A DNA stretch of 49,104 nucleotides, taken from positions 1 to 49,104 of the forward strand of contig VGZQ01000011.1 in assembly GCA_016872535.1 (NCBI GenBank), written 5' to 3'. Shown here piece after piece: positions 16,617 to 24,533 of the stretch. Source of the DNA: Rhodospirillales bacterium. Its GTDB lineage: Bacteria; Pseudomonadota; Alphaproteobacteria; Rhodospirillales; 2-12-FULL-67-15. A program made the translations under genes and the position numbers. Every line of letters begins with the position of its first letter. Within the stretch, counting starts at the first letter, position 1. Below the pieces are notes generated by a model. The model was not told where the DNA came from. It saw only the letters and a list, made by a program, of their open reading frames with translations, and did not search any database.

Positions 16617-17531
16617 ATGCGCATCCTGTTCAACGGCCAACAGGCCTTCGGCAAGGCGGTGCTTGAGGCGCTGGTCAATCGCGGCGAGGAAATCGTCGGC
16701 GTCTATTGCGCCCCCGACAAGCCGGGCAAGAAGATGGACCCGCTCAAGGAATACGCGCTCTCCAAAAACTTGCGCGTCTTCCAACCCGCCTCCTTCAAGG
16801 ACCCGGCGGTGTGGGAACAAATGAAAAGCCTCAACGCCGAACTCGGCGTCATGGCCTACGTGCTGCTGCTGGTGCCGGAGGAGGCGCTCGCGATTCCGAC
16901 CCACGGCACCATCCAGTATCACCCGTCGCTGCTGCCCTGGCACAAGGGGCCAAGCTCGATCAACTGGCCGATCATCATGGGCAAGAAGGAAACCGGCCTT
17001 TCCGTTTTCTGGCCGGACAACGGCCTCGATACCGGACCGATCCTGCTCCAGAAAAAAACCAAGATTTCGGACAAGGATACCTTGGGCAGCATCTATTTCG
17101 ATCGCCTGTTTCCCATGGGCGTCGCGGCGATGCTCGAAGCCATCGATCTGGTCAAGGCCAAGAAGGCCCCGCGCATCCCGCAGGCCCCCAAGGCCGGCTC
17201 CTACGAAGGCTGGTGCAACAAGGAGGTCGCCAAGATCAATTGGAAGAAGCCGGCCGCCGACGTCTACAACCTGATCCGGGGCACCAACCCGCAGCCGGGG
17301 GCATGGACGACTTTCAAGGGCAAGACGCTCGACATCTATGACTGCGTCAAGGTGGCGAAGCGCGCGGGCAAGCCCGGCCAAATCGTCGCGGTCGGCAAGG
17401 ACAGCTTCACGGTCGCGGCCAAAGGCGGCCAGATCAAGGTGCTGCGCGTCCGCCCCGAGGGCGGCCAGAAAATTTCCGCCGGCCAGTTCGCCGCCGAAAC
17501 GGGCCTCGGCAAGGGCGCCAAGCTCGGCTGA
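16617..17531 (+). CDS. Formyltransferase-family protein like the 10-formyl-THF hydrolase domain
   Basis: Cytoplasmic protein of 304 aa with a formyltransferase N-domain (about 1-200) and a smaller C-terminal domain (about 205-300). The pattern YHPSLLPWHKGPSSINWPI, FWPDNGLDTGPILLQKK and EVAKINWKKPA resembles the hydrolase domain of 10-formyltetrahydrofolate dehydrogenase more than methionyl-tRNA formyltransferase. The catalytic His (His102) and Asp (Asp138) are kept, but the Asn two residues before the His in other formyltransferases is Gln100 here. There is no aldehyde dehydrogenase domain. It follows frc in the oxalate group, so a role in handling formyl units from formyl-CoA, for example formyl transfer to or from tetrahydrofolate or formyl-CoA hydrolysis, is an attractive inference. 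A distant tRNA- or sugar-modifying formyltransferase remains possible. Confidence 0.85.
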   Translation: MRILFNGQQAFGKAVLEALVNRGEEIVGVYCAPDKPGKKMDPLKEYALSKNLRVFQPASFKDPAVWEQMKSLNAELGVMAYVLLLVPEEALAIPTHGTIQYHPSLLPWHKGPSSINWPIIMGKKETGLSVFWPDNGLDTGPILLQKKTKISDKDTLGSIYFDRLFPMGVAAMLEAIDLVKAKKAPRIPQAPKAGSYEGWCNKEVAKINWKKPAADVYNLIRGTNPQPGAWTTFKGKTLDIYDCVKVAKRAGKPGQIVAVGKDSFTVAAKGGQIKVLRVRPEGGQKISAGQFAAETGLGKGAKLG

Positions 17532-17538
17532 CGCCGTC

Positions 17539-17757
17539 TCAGCCGCCGCCGGATTTTTCCTCCATCCAGCGGCGCAGCACGCTCAGCGATTCGGCGGGGT
17601 GCCGCTCCACCAGGCCGCGCACCTTGCCCGAAAGCCGGCTCGTCGAGGGAACAATCGCGCCCGCCTTGCTCTCGGAATCCGTATCGCGCGTGCGCCAACC
17701 GGAGAGCGACGGCACGGGCGGGTTTACCGGCGAAGACGCGGGCCTGAATGCGTTCAT
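17539..17757 (-). CDS. Small hypothetical protein with FliF C-terminus-like motif
   Basis: 72-aa open frame. The first 40 residues are Pro/Ser-rich; the end, SGKVRGLVERHPAESLSVLRRWMEE, is predicted helical and resembles the FliG-binding tail of the flagellar M-ring protein FliF (valine-rich helix, H/NP, then a V-x-R-x-W helix). It is convergent with the formyltransferase gene, 7 bp from its stop. No clear ribosome site precedes the ATG. No other flagellar gene lies in the window. The match is by eye; it could be an unrelated alphaproteobacterial small protein or a non-coding frame. Confidence 0.45.
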   Translation of the reverse strand: MNAFRPASSPVNPPVPSLSGWRTRDTDSESKAGAIVPSTSRLSGKVRGLVERHPAESLSVLRRWMEEKSGGG

Positions 17758-17854
17758 GCGGATCGCATTTTAACCGACCGCGCGGGGCCGGTCATGGCCC
17801 GGCATGATCGGGATTTTCCCTAATGGCGGAAGGCCTTAGCCGCAGGTCGGCCTA

Positions 17855-17883
17855 TTGTCCAATGTGCGACGTGTCGGTATCTT
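17855..17883 (+). promoter_or_regulatory. Candidate sigma70 promoter for the DHH gene
   Basis: TTGTCC (17855-17860) and TATCTT (17878-17883) are separated by 17 bp, with 4 of 6 matches each. The start of transcription would lie near 17890, about 33 nt before the ATG at 17923. Confidence 0.4.
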
Positions 17884-17922
17884 TGGCGCCGCTCCGGATT
17901 CCCATTGAACAAGGCCTTTTTC

Positions 17923-18849
17923 ATGTCCGACCAGAAATTTCGCCTGATCACCCGAGCCGATTTCGACGGCGTCGTGTGCGGATCCTTGTTCCAGGAACTG
18001 GATATGATCGACGACGTGGTGTTCGCCGAACCCGGCGATATGCAGGCCGGACGGGTCAAGGTCACCGATCGCGACATCACCACCAACTTGCCGTTCGTCG
18101 ATGGCGTGCATCTCTGCTTCGACCATCATGCCAGCGAAACCAAGCGGGTGCAGGATCGCCCCAACCGGATCATCGATCCGGCGGCACCTTCGGCCGCGCG
18201 GGTCGTCTATAACCATTTCGGCGGCAAGAAGGGATTCCCGGCCATCTCCGACGATCTGATCAAGGCCGTCGATCAGGCCGACTCGGCCGACTACACCGAA
18301 GAAGACATCCTCGCGCCCGACCGCTGGGCGATGCTCAATTTCCTGGTCGATCCGCGATCCGGGCTCGCCGCGTTCAAGGATTTCAGCTCCACCCACGAGC
18401 AATTCATGCTCGATCTGATGACCTATTGCCGCCACAGCCCGATCGACGAGATCATGCGCCTGCCCGAGGTTGAAGAGCGCGTGCGCCGCTACCAGGAGCA
18501 CGAGGAACGCGCCGAGCACCAGATCGTGCGCTGCGCGACCGTGCACGGCGACCTGATCGTTCTCGACATGCGGCGCGAACCGATGATCTACGCTACCAAC
18601 CGGTTCGTGGTTTACGGCCTCTATCCGGACATCAAGCTTTCGCTCCACGTGCTCAAGGACGTTTCCTCCGGCTACGTGCGCTTCGCCCTCGGCCATTCGA
18701 TCCTTAATCGCGGCGCAAAGGTCGATGCCGGCGCCGTGATGCTCGAATTCGGCGGCGGCGGTCACCGGGCGGCGGCGGGCGCCTTGGTGCGCGAGGCCGA
18801 GGCCGACTCGGTTCTCGACCGCATCGTCGCGCGCATCAGCAAAAACTGA
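17923..18849 (+). CDS. DHH family phosphoesterase
   Basis: Cytoplasmic metal-dependent phosphoesterase of 308 aa. The metal-binding motifs of the DHH superfamily are present: ITRADFDGVVCGSL near the start, FDHHASE in the middle, and the C-terminal DHHA1-type GGGGHRAAAGA. Relatives include exopolyphosphatase-like proteins, RecJ and nanoRNA/c-di-AMP phosphodiesterases; the substrate cannot be told from sequence. The ATG at 17923 is preferred over an in-frame TTG at 17905 because relatives begin at this point. It is convergent with the HIT-protein gene, the stops being 6 bp apart. Confidence 0.88.
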   Translation: MSDQKFRLITRADFDGVVCGSLFQELDMIDDVVFAEPGDMQAGRVKVTDRDITTNLPFVDGVHLCFDHHASETKRVQDRPNRIIDPAAPSAARVVYNHFGGKKGFPAISDDLIKAVDQADSADYTEEDILAPDRWAMLNFLVDPRSGLAAFKDFSSTHEQFMLDLMTYCRHSPIDEIMRLPEVEERVRRYQEHEERAEHQIVRCATVHGDLIVLDMRREPMIYATNRFVVYGLYPDIKLSLHVLKDVSSGYVRFALGHSILNRGAKVDAGAVMLEFGGGGHRAAAGALVREAEADSVLDRIVARISKN

Positions 18850-18855
18850 GAATCG

Positions 18856-19266
18856 TCACGCTTCCGCGGCGAAGGCGGCGGCAAACTTGGCGAGCGTTTC
18901 GCGCGCCCCGGCGTCGTCGTAGGGCTCGGGCGGACGCACGCCCCAGATCGGGCGCGGCCAGGCGGGGTCGGTCGTGAAGCGGGCAATGACGTGGACGTGG
19001 AGTTGCGGCACCACGTTGCCGAGCGCCGCGACATTGATCTTGTGGGGGTTGTAAAGGCGCCGCAACGCGCGCGACGCTCGGCCGATCTCGGCCATGATCG
19101 CGCCGTGATCCGCCGGCGCCAGATCGTGCAAGTCCTTGAGTCCTTCCCGTTCCGGCACCAGAATCAGCCAGGGATACGCCCTGTCGTTCATCAGCAGGAC
19201 CCGGCTGAGCGGCCAGTGCGCCGCTTCCAGGGTTTCGGCGGCCAGGCGTTCGTGCAATCGGAACAT
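18856..19266 (-). CDS. HIT domain protein
   Basis: Histidine-triad nucleotide hydrolase/transferase relative, 136 aa. The triad region reads [11 protein letters not shown], in which the first His of the usual HxHxH is Gln, a variant common in this alphaproteobacterial group. The catalytic middle His and the following His are kept. The beginning, [19 protein letters not shown], is also typical. Function is likely turnover of nucleotide adducts such as AMP-lysine or dinucleoside polyphosphates, in general terms only. Its start is only 21 bp from that of the divergent DUF1491 gene. Confidence 0.87.
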   Translation of the reverse strand: MFRLHERLAAETLEAAHWPLSRVLLMNDRAYPWLILVPEREGLKDLHDLAPADHGAIMAEIGRASRALRRLYNPHKINVAALGNVVPQLHVHVIARFTTDPAWPRPIWGVRPPEPYDDAGARETLAKFAAAFAAEA

Positions 19267-19287
19267 GGTTTAGCGAGTCCCTTGGCG

Positions 19288-19632
19288 ATGGATACGGCTC
19301 CGCGTCTCAAAACCGCGATCTGGGTTCAGGCCGAAGTGCGCCGGCTCGGGCTCGAAGCCATCCCCGTCGCCGTCGCGCGCCGGGGCGACGCCGACGCCGG
19401 AGCCGTGCTGCTCAAGATCAACCGCTTCGTCCAGGGCTGCGAAGTGCTGGCCCAAACCCGCACCTTCGACGGTGCCGCCGCTTGGGTGCGCGGCACCGGC
19501 CCGGCACCGGTCGCCGAGGCCGAAGCCGACGCCTACATCGCCCGCCAGGTCAAGCGCGATCCCGACCTGTGGGTGGTCGAGATCGAGGACGCGCACGCCC
19601 GCTTCGTTCCCGCCGATCCGATCGTATCGTAA
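19288..19632 (+). CDS. DUF1491 family protein
   Basis: Small soluble protein of 114 aa with no signal peptide. The openings [39 protein letters not shown]... and a closing [16 protein letters not shown] fit the DUF1491 family, which is largely restricted to Alphaproteobacteria and has no known function. The ATG at 19288 is the first that starts the conserved region. It is divergent from the HIT gene and convergent with the parvulin gene (12 bp between ends). Confidence 0.85.
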   Translation: MDTAPRLKTAIWVQAEVRRLGLEAIPVAVARRGDADAGAVLLKINRFVQGCEVLAQTRTFDGAAAWVRGTGPAPVAEAEADAYIARQVKRDPDLWVVEIEDAHARFVPADPIVS

Positions 19633-19643
19633 GTCCCGCACCG

Positions 19644-19964
19644 TCATTCCGTGCGCAGGATCAGGTGGTAGCCGAATTCGGTTTCGACCGCGTCGCTCAT
19701 CTCGTCGACGGCGAGCGCGAACGCGGCCTGTTCGAACGCGGGCACCATCGCGCCCTTGCGAAACGTACCGAGATCCCCGCCGTCGCGTCCCGAAGGACAA
19801 TCGGACAATTCGGCCGCGAGGTCGGCGAAATCCTCCCCCGCCGCGATCCGGCGCTTGAGGTCGTCGATTTCCTTGAGCGCGTCGGCGCGCGGACGGTCCG
19901 AGGAGCCGGCCTTGGCGTCGGCGTGCATGATCAGAATATGGGAGGCGCGGATTTGGCTGGTCAT
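19644..19964 (-). CDS. Parvulin-type peptidyl-prolyl isomerase, single domain
   Basis: PpiC-like rotamase of 106 aa made of one parvulin domain, without signal peptide, so probably cytoplasmic. Typical motifs are RASHILI at the start, the middle [13 protein letters not shown] and the end [14 protein letters not shown] lies at a good distance before the ATG. It lies 15 bp downstream of the membrane protein gene on the same strand and may be cotranscribed with it. It aids folding of cytoplasmic proteins, by family knowledge. Confidence 0.93.
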   Translation of the reverse strand: MTSQIRASHILIMHADAKAGSSDRPRADALKEIDDLKRRIAAGEDFADLAAELSDCPSGRDGGDLGTFRKGAMVPAFEQAAFALAVDEMSDAVETEFGYHLILRTE

Positions 19965-19979
19965 TCGGGTTCCTTCCGT

Positions 19980-21284
19980 TCAAAGGTGTCCGAACAGAAT
20001 CCAGCATATCGCGACCGCCGCCGCAACGCTGGCGACGTCGGCGATCAAGCCGGCGGCGAGCGCGTGACGGACGTTTTTCACTTGCACCGCGCCGAAATAG
20101 ACCGCGAGCACGTAGAACGTCGTTTCGGTCGATCCTTGGATGGTGCTGAGAAGATAGCCGGTATAGCTGTCCGGGCCGATGGCCGGGTCCTGCAGGACGG
20201 ATGCGAGGTAGGCATAGGCGCCCGAGCCGGAGAGCGAGCGCAGGAATCCCATGGTCAAGGCTTCCGCCGGAACCCCGACCGGCGCGGTCAGCAGCCCGAG
20301 CGGGTCGATCACCGCCGCCATCACCCCGCTTTCGCGCAGCATGGCGATGGCGACCAGGATCGCCACCAGATAGGGAATGATGCGGACCGCGATCTCGAAT
20401 CCTTCCTTGGCGCCCTCGATGAACGCGTCGTAGACGGCGACCCCGCGCCGCCAGCCGAACAGCAGCATGCCGGCCATGATGCCGGGCATGATCCAGGGGC
20501 CGATCGCCTGGCCGTAGAAAATGGTGAGCGGGATGATCGCGACCACTCCGGCAAGCGTCGCCCAGCCGATCCAGGCGGGATAGCCGGCGACCTCCGCGAC
20601 GGCGAGCTGGCCGTTCGTTCCTGCTTCCGTTTCCGCTTCCACCGCCCCGACGCTGCCCGCGGTCGGCGAAATGGCGGGCAACGGCCAAACCCGGCGCAGC
20701 AGCAGCGCGGCGACGATGGCGACCGCGGTCGAGACGATGGTGGCGAACAGCGTGGTCGACACGATCCCGGCGGGGTCGGCGGATCCGGACGCGGCGCGGA
20801 GCGCGATCACCCCGGTCGGCAGCAGCGTTACGCTCGCGGTGTTGATGACCAGGAACATGGCCATCGAATCGCTCGCCGTGCCCTTCACCGGATTGAGCCG
20901 ATCCAGTTCCTGCATGGCGCGGATGCCGAACGGCGTCGCCGCATTGCCGAGTCCGAGCACGTTGGCCGAAATATTGAGGACCATCGCCCCCATCGCCGGA
21001 TGTCCGCGCGGCACGTCGGGGAACAGCTTGACCATCAATGGCTGCACCGTGCGCGCGATAACGACGAGGAGTCCGCCCTTCTCCGCGATCTTCATTACGC
21101 CGAGGAAGAGCGCCATGACGCCCACCAGGCCGATCGCGAGCGTGACCGAGGCGGCCGCCGAATCGACCATCGCCCGGCTGAGCGCTTCCATTGGCGTGGC
21201 GCCCACCGCGTAATCCCCGCTCAATTGGCGGATGGCGGCGGCGGCGAAGGCGGCCAGCACGATGCCGACGAATATGCCGTTCAC
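19980..21284 (-). CDS. Nucleoside-recognition (SpmA/SpmB-like fusion) membrane protein
   Basis: Polytopic inner-membrane protein of about 434 aa. It holds two nucleoside-recognition (Gate) domains in one chain, corresponding to SpmA then SpmB: NISANVLGLGNAATPFGI and the middle NTASVTLLPTGVIALRAA in the first half, and AVIDPLGLLTAPVGVPAEAL plus STIQGSTETTFYVLAVYFG in the second. In spore formers these two are separate genes for spore maturation; in Proteobacteria the fusion is of unknown transport function. I prefer the GTG start at 21284, which has AGGGGA 7 bp upstream. An in-frame ATG at 21308 would add eight residues and lacks a ribosome site. Confidence 0.85.
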   Translation of the reverse strand: MNGIFVGIVLAAFAAAAIRQLSGDYAVGATPMEALSRAMVDSAAASVTLAIGLVGVMALFLGVMKIAEKGGLLVVIARTVQPLMVKLFPDVPRGHPAMGAMVLNISANVLGLGNAATPFGIRAMQELDRLNPVKGTASDSMAMFLVINTASVTLLPTGVIALRAASGSADPAGIVSTTLFATIVSTAVAIVAALLLRRVWPLPAISPTAGSVGAVEAETEAGTNGQLAVAEVAGYPAWIGWATLAGVVAIIPLTIFYGQAIGPWIMPGIMAGMLLFGWRRGVAVYDAFIEGAKEGFEIAVRIIPYLVAILVAIAMLRESGVMAAVIDPLGLLTAPVGVPAEALTMGFLRSLSGSGAYAYLASVLQDPAIGPDSYTGYLLSTIQGSTETTFYVLAVYFGAVQVKNVRHALAAGLIADVASVAAAVAICWILFGHL

Positions 21285-21430
21285 GGGTATTTCCCCTGAT
21301 GTGGGCATGGCACGGCGAGGCCGCGTTCGCCAAGCGGGGCGAATTGTCCAGGCCCGGCGCGGGGTTTCGGCGCGGGCGCGGCGATGCTAGTCTGCCGTCC
21401 CCGCCGCAACCGCCTTCGGATTCGCCCTCG

Positions 21431-22924
21431 ATGCTCCACACGACCCCTTACGATCTGCTGGTCATCGGCGGGGGGATTAACGGCGCCGGCATCGCCCGCG
21501 ACGCCGCCGGGCGCGGCCTCAAAACCCTGCTCGTCGAGCAAGCCGACTTGGCCTCGGCGACGTCGTCCACCAGTTCCAAGCTGATCCACGGCGGGCTTCG
21601 CTATCTCGAGCATTACGAGTTCCGGCTGGTGCGGGAATCGCTCAAGGAACGCGACGCGCTGCTCGCCATCGCGCCCCACATCGCGCACCCGATGCGTTTC
21701 GTCCTTCCGCATCCGGCGGACGCGCCGCGCCCGGCGTGGCTGGTGCGCCTCGGCCTTTTTCTCTACGATCTGTTCGCGTTCGAAAGCCGCCTGCCCCCCA
21801 CCCGGGGGCTCGATCTCCGCCGCGATCCGGAAGGCGCGCCGCTGCGCGAAACCCTCGGCCGCGGCTTCGCCTATTCCGATTGCTGGGTCGACGACGCCCG
21901 GCTTGTGGTCGGTAACGTCCTGGACGCGGCGCGGCGCGGGGCGACGGTGATGGTGCGCACGCGCATGGCGCGGGCGGAACGCGAAGGATCCCTATGGCGC
22001 GCCGTCTTGCGCGACGCGGAGGGACGCGAACAAACCACCACCGCGCGTGTCATCATCAATGTCGCCGGCCCCTGGGCGGCCGACGTGCTCGGGTCCGCGA
22101 TCGGAGTCCGGGCGGACAAACGCCTGACCCTGGTCAAGGGCAGCCATATCGTCGTTCCCGCCAACACGCCGCTCGATTCCGCCTACATCCTGCAGAACAT
22201 CGACCGGCGCGTGGTGTTCGTGATTCCGTTCGAGGAGAAATTCAACCTGATCGGCACCACCGACGTGCCCTACCGGGGCGATCCGGCCGAGGCCGCATGC
22301 ACGCCCGAGGAAGCGGAATACCTGTGCGCCGCGGTCGCGCGCTATTTCCGCCGCCCGCCCACGCCGGCCGACGTGGTTTGGTCGTTCGCGGGGGTGCGCC
22401 CGTTGCTCGACGACCAAAAGGCCGATCCCTCCAAGATCACCCGCGATTACGCCCTCGAACTCGACGGCGGCGACGGAACCCCGCCGCTGCTCACCGTCTT
22501 CGGCGGCAAGCTCACCACCTACCGCCGCCTGGCGGAAAAGGTCCTGGCGCGGCTCGCGCCCTTCTTTCCCGGCACGGGGCCGGAATGGACCGGCGGCGCG
22601 CCGCTGCCCGGCGGCGATTTCGGCGGGCGCAGCGCCGACGAGGTGTTCGCCGACCTGGCGCGCGCTTATCCCGGCATCGGGCCGGAAGCGTTGCGCGGGA
22701 TTTTCCGCCGCCACGGCACGCTCGCGCGCGATGTGTTGGGCGATGCCAGATCCCAGGCCGACTTGGGAGCCGGGTTCGGCGGCGGCCTGTTCGCGCGCGA
22801 AGTCGATTATCTCAAAGCGAACGAGTGGGCGCGCACCGCCGACGATGTGCTGTGGCGGCGCACCAAGTGCGGCCTCCACATGAGCGGCGCGGAGCGCGCG
22901 TCGTTTGCCGCCCGATTCGAATAA
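21431..22924 (+). CDS. glpD: Glycerol-3-phosphate dehydrogenase, FAD-dependent
   Basis: Membrane-associated respiratory enzyme of 497 aa, oxidising sn-glycerol 3-phosphate to dihydroxyacetone phosphate with electron transfer to quinone. The FAD-binding motif VIGGGINGAGIARDAAGRG opens the protein, followed by SSTSSKLIHGGLRYLEHYEF, a hallmark of GlpD. The C-terminal domain contains FGGKLTTYRRLAE and the closing TKCGLHM region. The ATG at 21431 begins the Rossmann fold; the frame is open upstream but only through the divergent neighbour's leader. It is convergent with the PhnE-type permease gene, 3 bp away. Context with the phosphodiesterase gene points to use of glycerophosphodiesters. Confidence 0.95.
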   Translation: MLHTTPYDLLVIGGGINGAGIARDAAGRGLKTLLVEQADLASATSSTSSKLIHGGLRYLEHYEFRLVRESLKERDALLAIAPHIAHPMRFVLPHPADAPRPAWLVRLGLFLYDLFAFESRLPPTRGLDLRRDPEGAPLRETLGRGFAYSDCWVDDARLVVGNVLDAARRGATVMVRTRMARAEREGSLWRAVLRDAEGREQTTTARVIINVAGPWAADVLGSAIGVRADKRLTLVKGSHIVVPANTPLDSAYILQNIDRRVVFVIPFEEKFNLIGTTDVPYRGDPAEAACTPEEAEYLCAAVARYFRRPPTPADVVWSFAGVRPLLDDQKADPSKITRDYALELDGGDGTPPLLTVFGGKLTTYRRLAEKVLARLAPFFPGTGPEWTGGAPLPGGDFGGRSADEVFADLARAYPGIGPEALRGIFRRHGTLARDVLGDARSQADLGAGFGGGLFAREVDYLKANEWARTADDVLWRRTKCGLHMSGAERASFAARFE

Positions 22925-22927
22925 TTC

Positions 22928-23725
22928 TCAGATGATTCGCTTGCGGATGTGATTGACGACGATCTCGGCCAAGACCACGACCGCGAAGATAGCGAGCAGC
23001 ACGGTCGCCACCTGATGCCAGCGGAACAAGTTCATGGCGTCGTCCAGCACCATGCCGATGCCGCCCGCCCCGACCAGGCCGAGCACCGCGGATTCGCGCA
23101 CGTTGATGTCCCAACGGAACAGCATGATCGACCAGAACGCGGGCTGCACCTGCGGCCAGTAGCCCTTGGTGAAGACGCTCGCGGGCGGCGCGCCGGCCGC
23201 CGTCAACGCCTCGATCGGGCCGGGCGCGGCTTCCTCGAGCGCCTCGGCGAACAGCTTGCCGACGAACCCGATCGAGCGGAAGGCGATCGCCGCGATTCCG
23301 GCCAGCGCGCCGGGCCCGAAGATGGCGACGAAAAGCAGCGCCCAGACCAGCGTGTTGACCGAGCGCGACGACACCAAGATGAACTTGGCGAACTGGTTGA
23401 GAATCGCGCTCCGCGTGATGTTGGTCGCCGCCAGCACGCCCACCGGCAACGCCAGGAACACCGTCACCACGGTGCCGAGGGTGGCGATGTGCAGCGTTTC
23501 CATCAGCGCGCCGTGCACGGTGTCGGGATAGAACTTCGCGTCCGGCGGCCACATGCGGCGCAACAAATCGGCCATTTGTTCCGGCGCGTCATAGAAAAAC
23601 TCGGGAATCACCTCGATGGTCCGGATCGACACGACCACGGCGGCAACGACAAACAGATAGACCGCGAAGCGGGCCATCCTTTCGCGCGGAGTGAATCGTT
23701 CCCAGGTTCGTTGGTCGCCGACCAT
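22928..23725 (-). CDS. phnE: Phosphonate-type ABC transporter permease (second PhnE)
   Basis: Inner-membrane permease of 265 aa of the PhnE family, with six hydrophobic segments. The ABC permease EAA-like loop is visible as KLFAEALEEAAPGPIEALTAAGA followed by NVRESAVLGLVGAGGIG. It is the last gene of the minus-strand group phnD-phnC-phnE-phnE, 13 bp after the first permease. Two permease genes are common in PhnCDEE systems, where they form a heterodimer. Its end abuts glpD, which is convergent. Confidence 0.92.
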   Translation of the reverse strand: MVGDQRTWERFTPRERMARFAVYLFVVAAVVVSIRTIEVIPEFFYDAPEQMADLLRRMWPPDAKFYPDTVHGALMETLHIATLGTVVTVFLALPVGVLAATNITRSAILNQFAKFILVSSRSVNTLVWALLFVAIFGPGALAGIAAIAFRSIGFVGKLFAEALEEAAPGPIEALTAAGAPPASVFTKGYWPQVQPAFWSIMLFRWDINVRESAVLGLVGAGGIGMVLDDAMNLFRWHQVATVLLAIFAVVVLAEIVVNHIRKRII

Positions 23726-23738
23726 GCGGGTCCCGCCC

Positions 23739-24533
23739 TTATTGGAATGTCGCCCGCAGCCGGGCCGAGAAGGCTTCGGACACCATGATCAGCGCGATGA
23801 TCGCGAGCAGGATGGCGAGAACGAAGTCGTAATCGAACCGCTGGAACGCGGCGAATAACGTGCCGCCGATACCGCCCGCGCCGACGATGCCGACCATGGT
23901 CGAATTGCGCAGGTTGGAATCGAGCTGGTAGGCGGAAAAGCCGATGAAGCGCGCCAGCACCTGCGGCATCACCCCGAAGATGATGACGTTCAGGAACGGC
24001 GCGCCGGTCGCGCGCACGGCCTCGACCTGCTTCAGGGAGATTTCCTCGATCGCCTCGGCGAACAGCTTGCCGATGAACCCGACCGAGGCGACGATCAACG
24101 CCAACACCCCGGCCAGCGCGCCGAAACCGACCGCCTTGACGAACAGGATGGCGACGATGACCGGGTGGAACGAGCGGCAGACCGCGATCAGCATCCGCGC
24201 CGGCCAACTGACCCAATCCGGCATCAGGTTGCGCGCCGCCAAGAGGCCGATCGGCATCGACAGAATGATACCGACGGCGGACGCGATGATCGCGATTTCG
24301 AGGCTTTCGGAAAGATCGTGCAGCAGAAGCTTCCAGCGGGAAAAATCCGGCGGAAACATCCGCGCGAGGAAATTGGCGCCCTGTTCCAACCCGATCAGGA
24401 GCCGCGCCCAGGTGATGTCCAGCAGCGATGCCGCATAGATCGAATAGGCGAGCAGCGCGAGCCAGCCGATCCGCGCCGGCCAGCTCATGCCGGGCAGGCG
24501 CCGGTTTGTGGGATCGGTCGCCGCTCGGCTCAT
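23739..24533 (-). CDS. phnE: Phosphonate-type ABC transporter permease (first PhnE)
   Basis: Second PhnE-type permease of the same system, 264 aa. It carries the same signatures as its neighbour: [24 protein letters not shown] and [17 protein letters not shown], with six hydrophobic segments. The start at 24533 overlaps the phnC stop by ATGA, so translation is coupled to phnC. The frame remains open above this ATG only because it overlaps phnC. The two permeases clearly descend from one duplication but are well diverged. Confidence 0.92.
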   Translation of the reverse strand: MSRAATDPTNRRLPGMSWPARIGWLALLAYSIYAASLLDITWARLLIGLEQGANFLARMFPPDFSRWKLLLHDLSESLEIAIIASAVGIILSMPIGLLAARNLMPDWVSWPARMLIAVCRSFHPVIVAILFVKAVGFGALAGVLALIVASVGFIGKLFAEAIEEISLKQVEAVRATGAPFLNVIIFGVMPQVLARFIGFSAYQLDSNLRNSTMVGIVGAGGIGGTLFAAFQRFDYDFVLAILLAIIALIMVSEAFSARLRATFQ

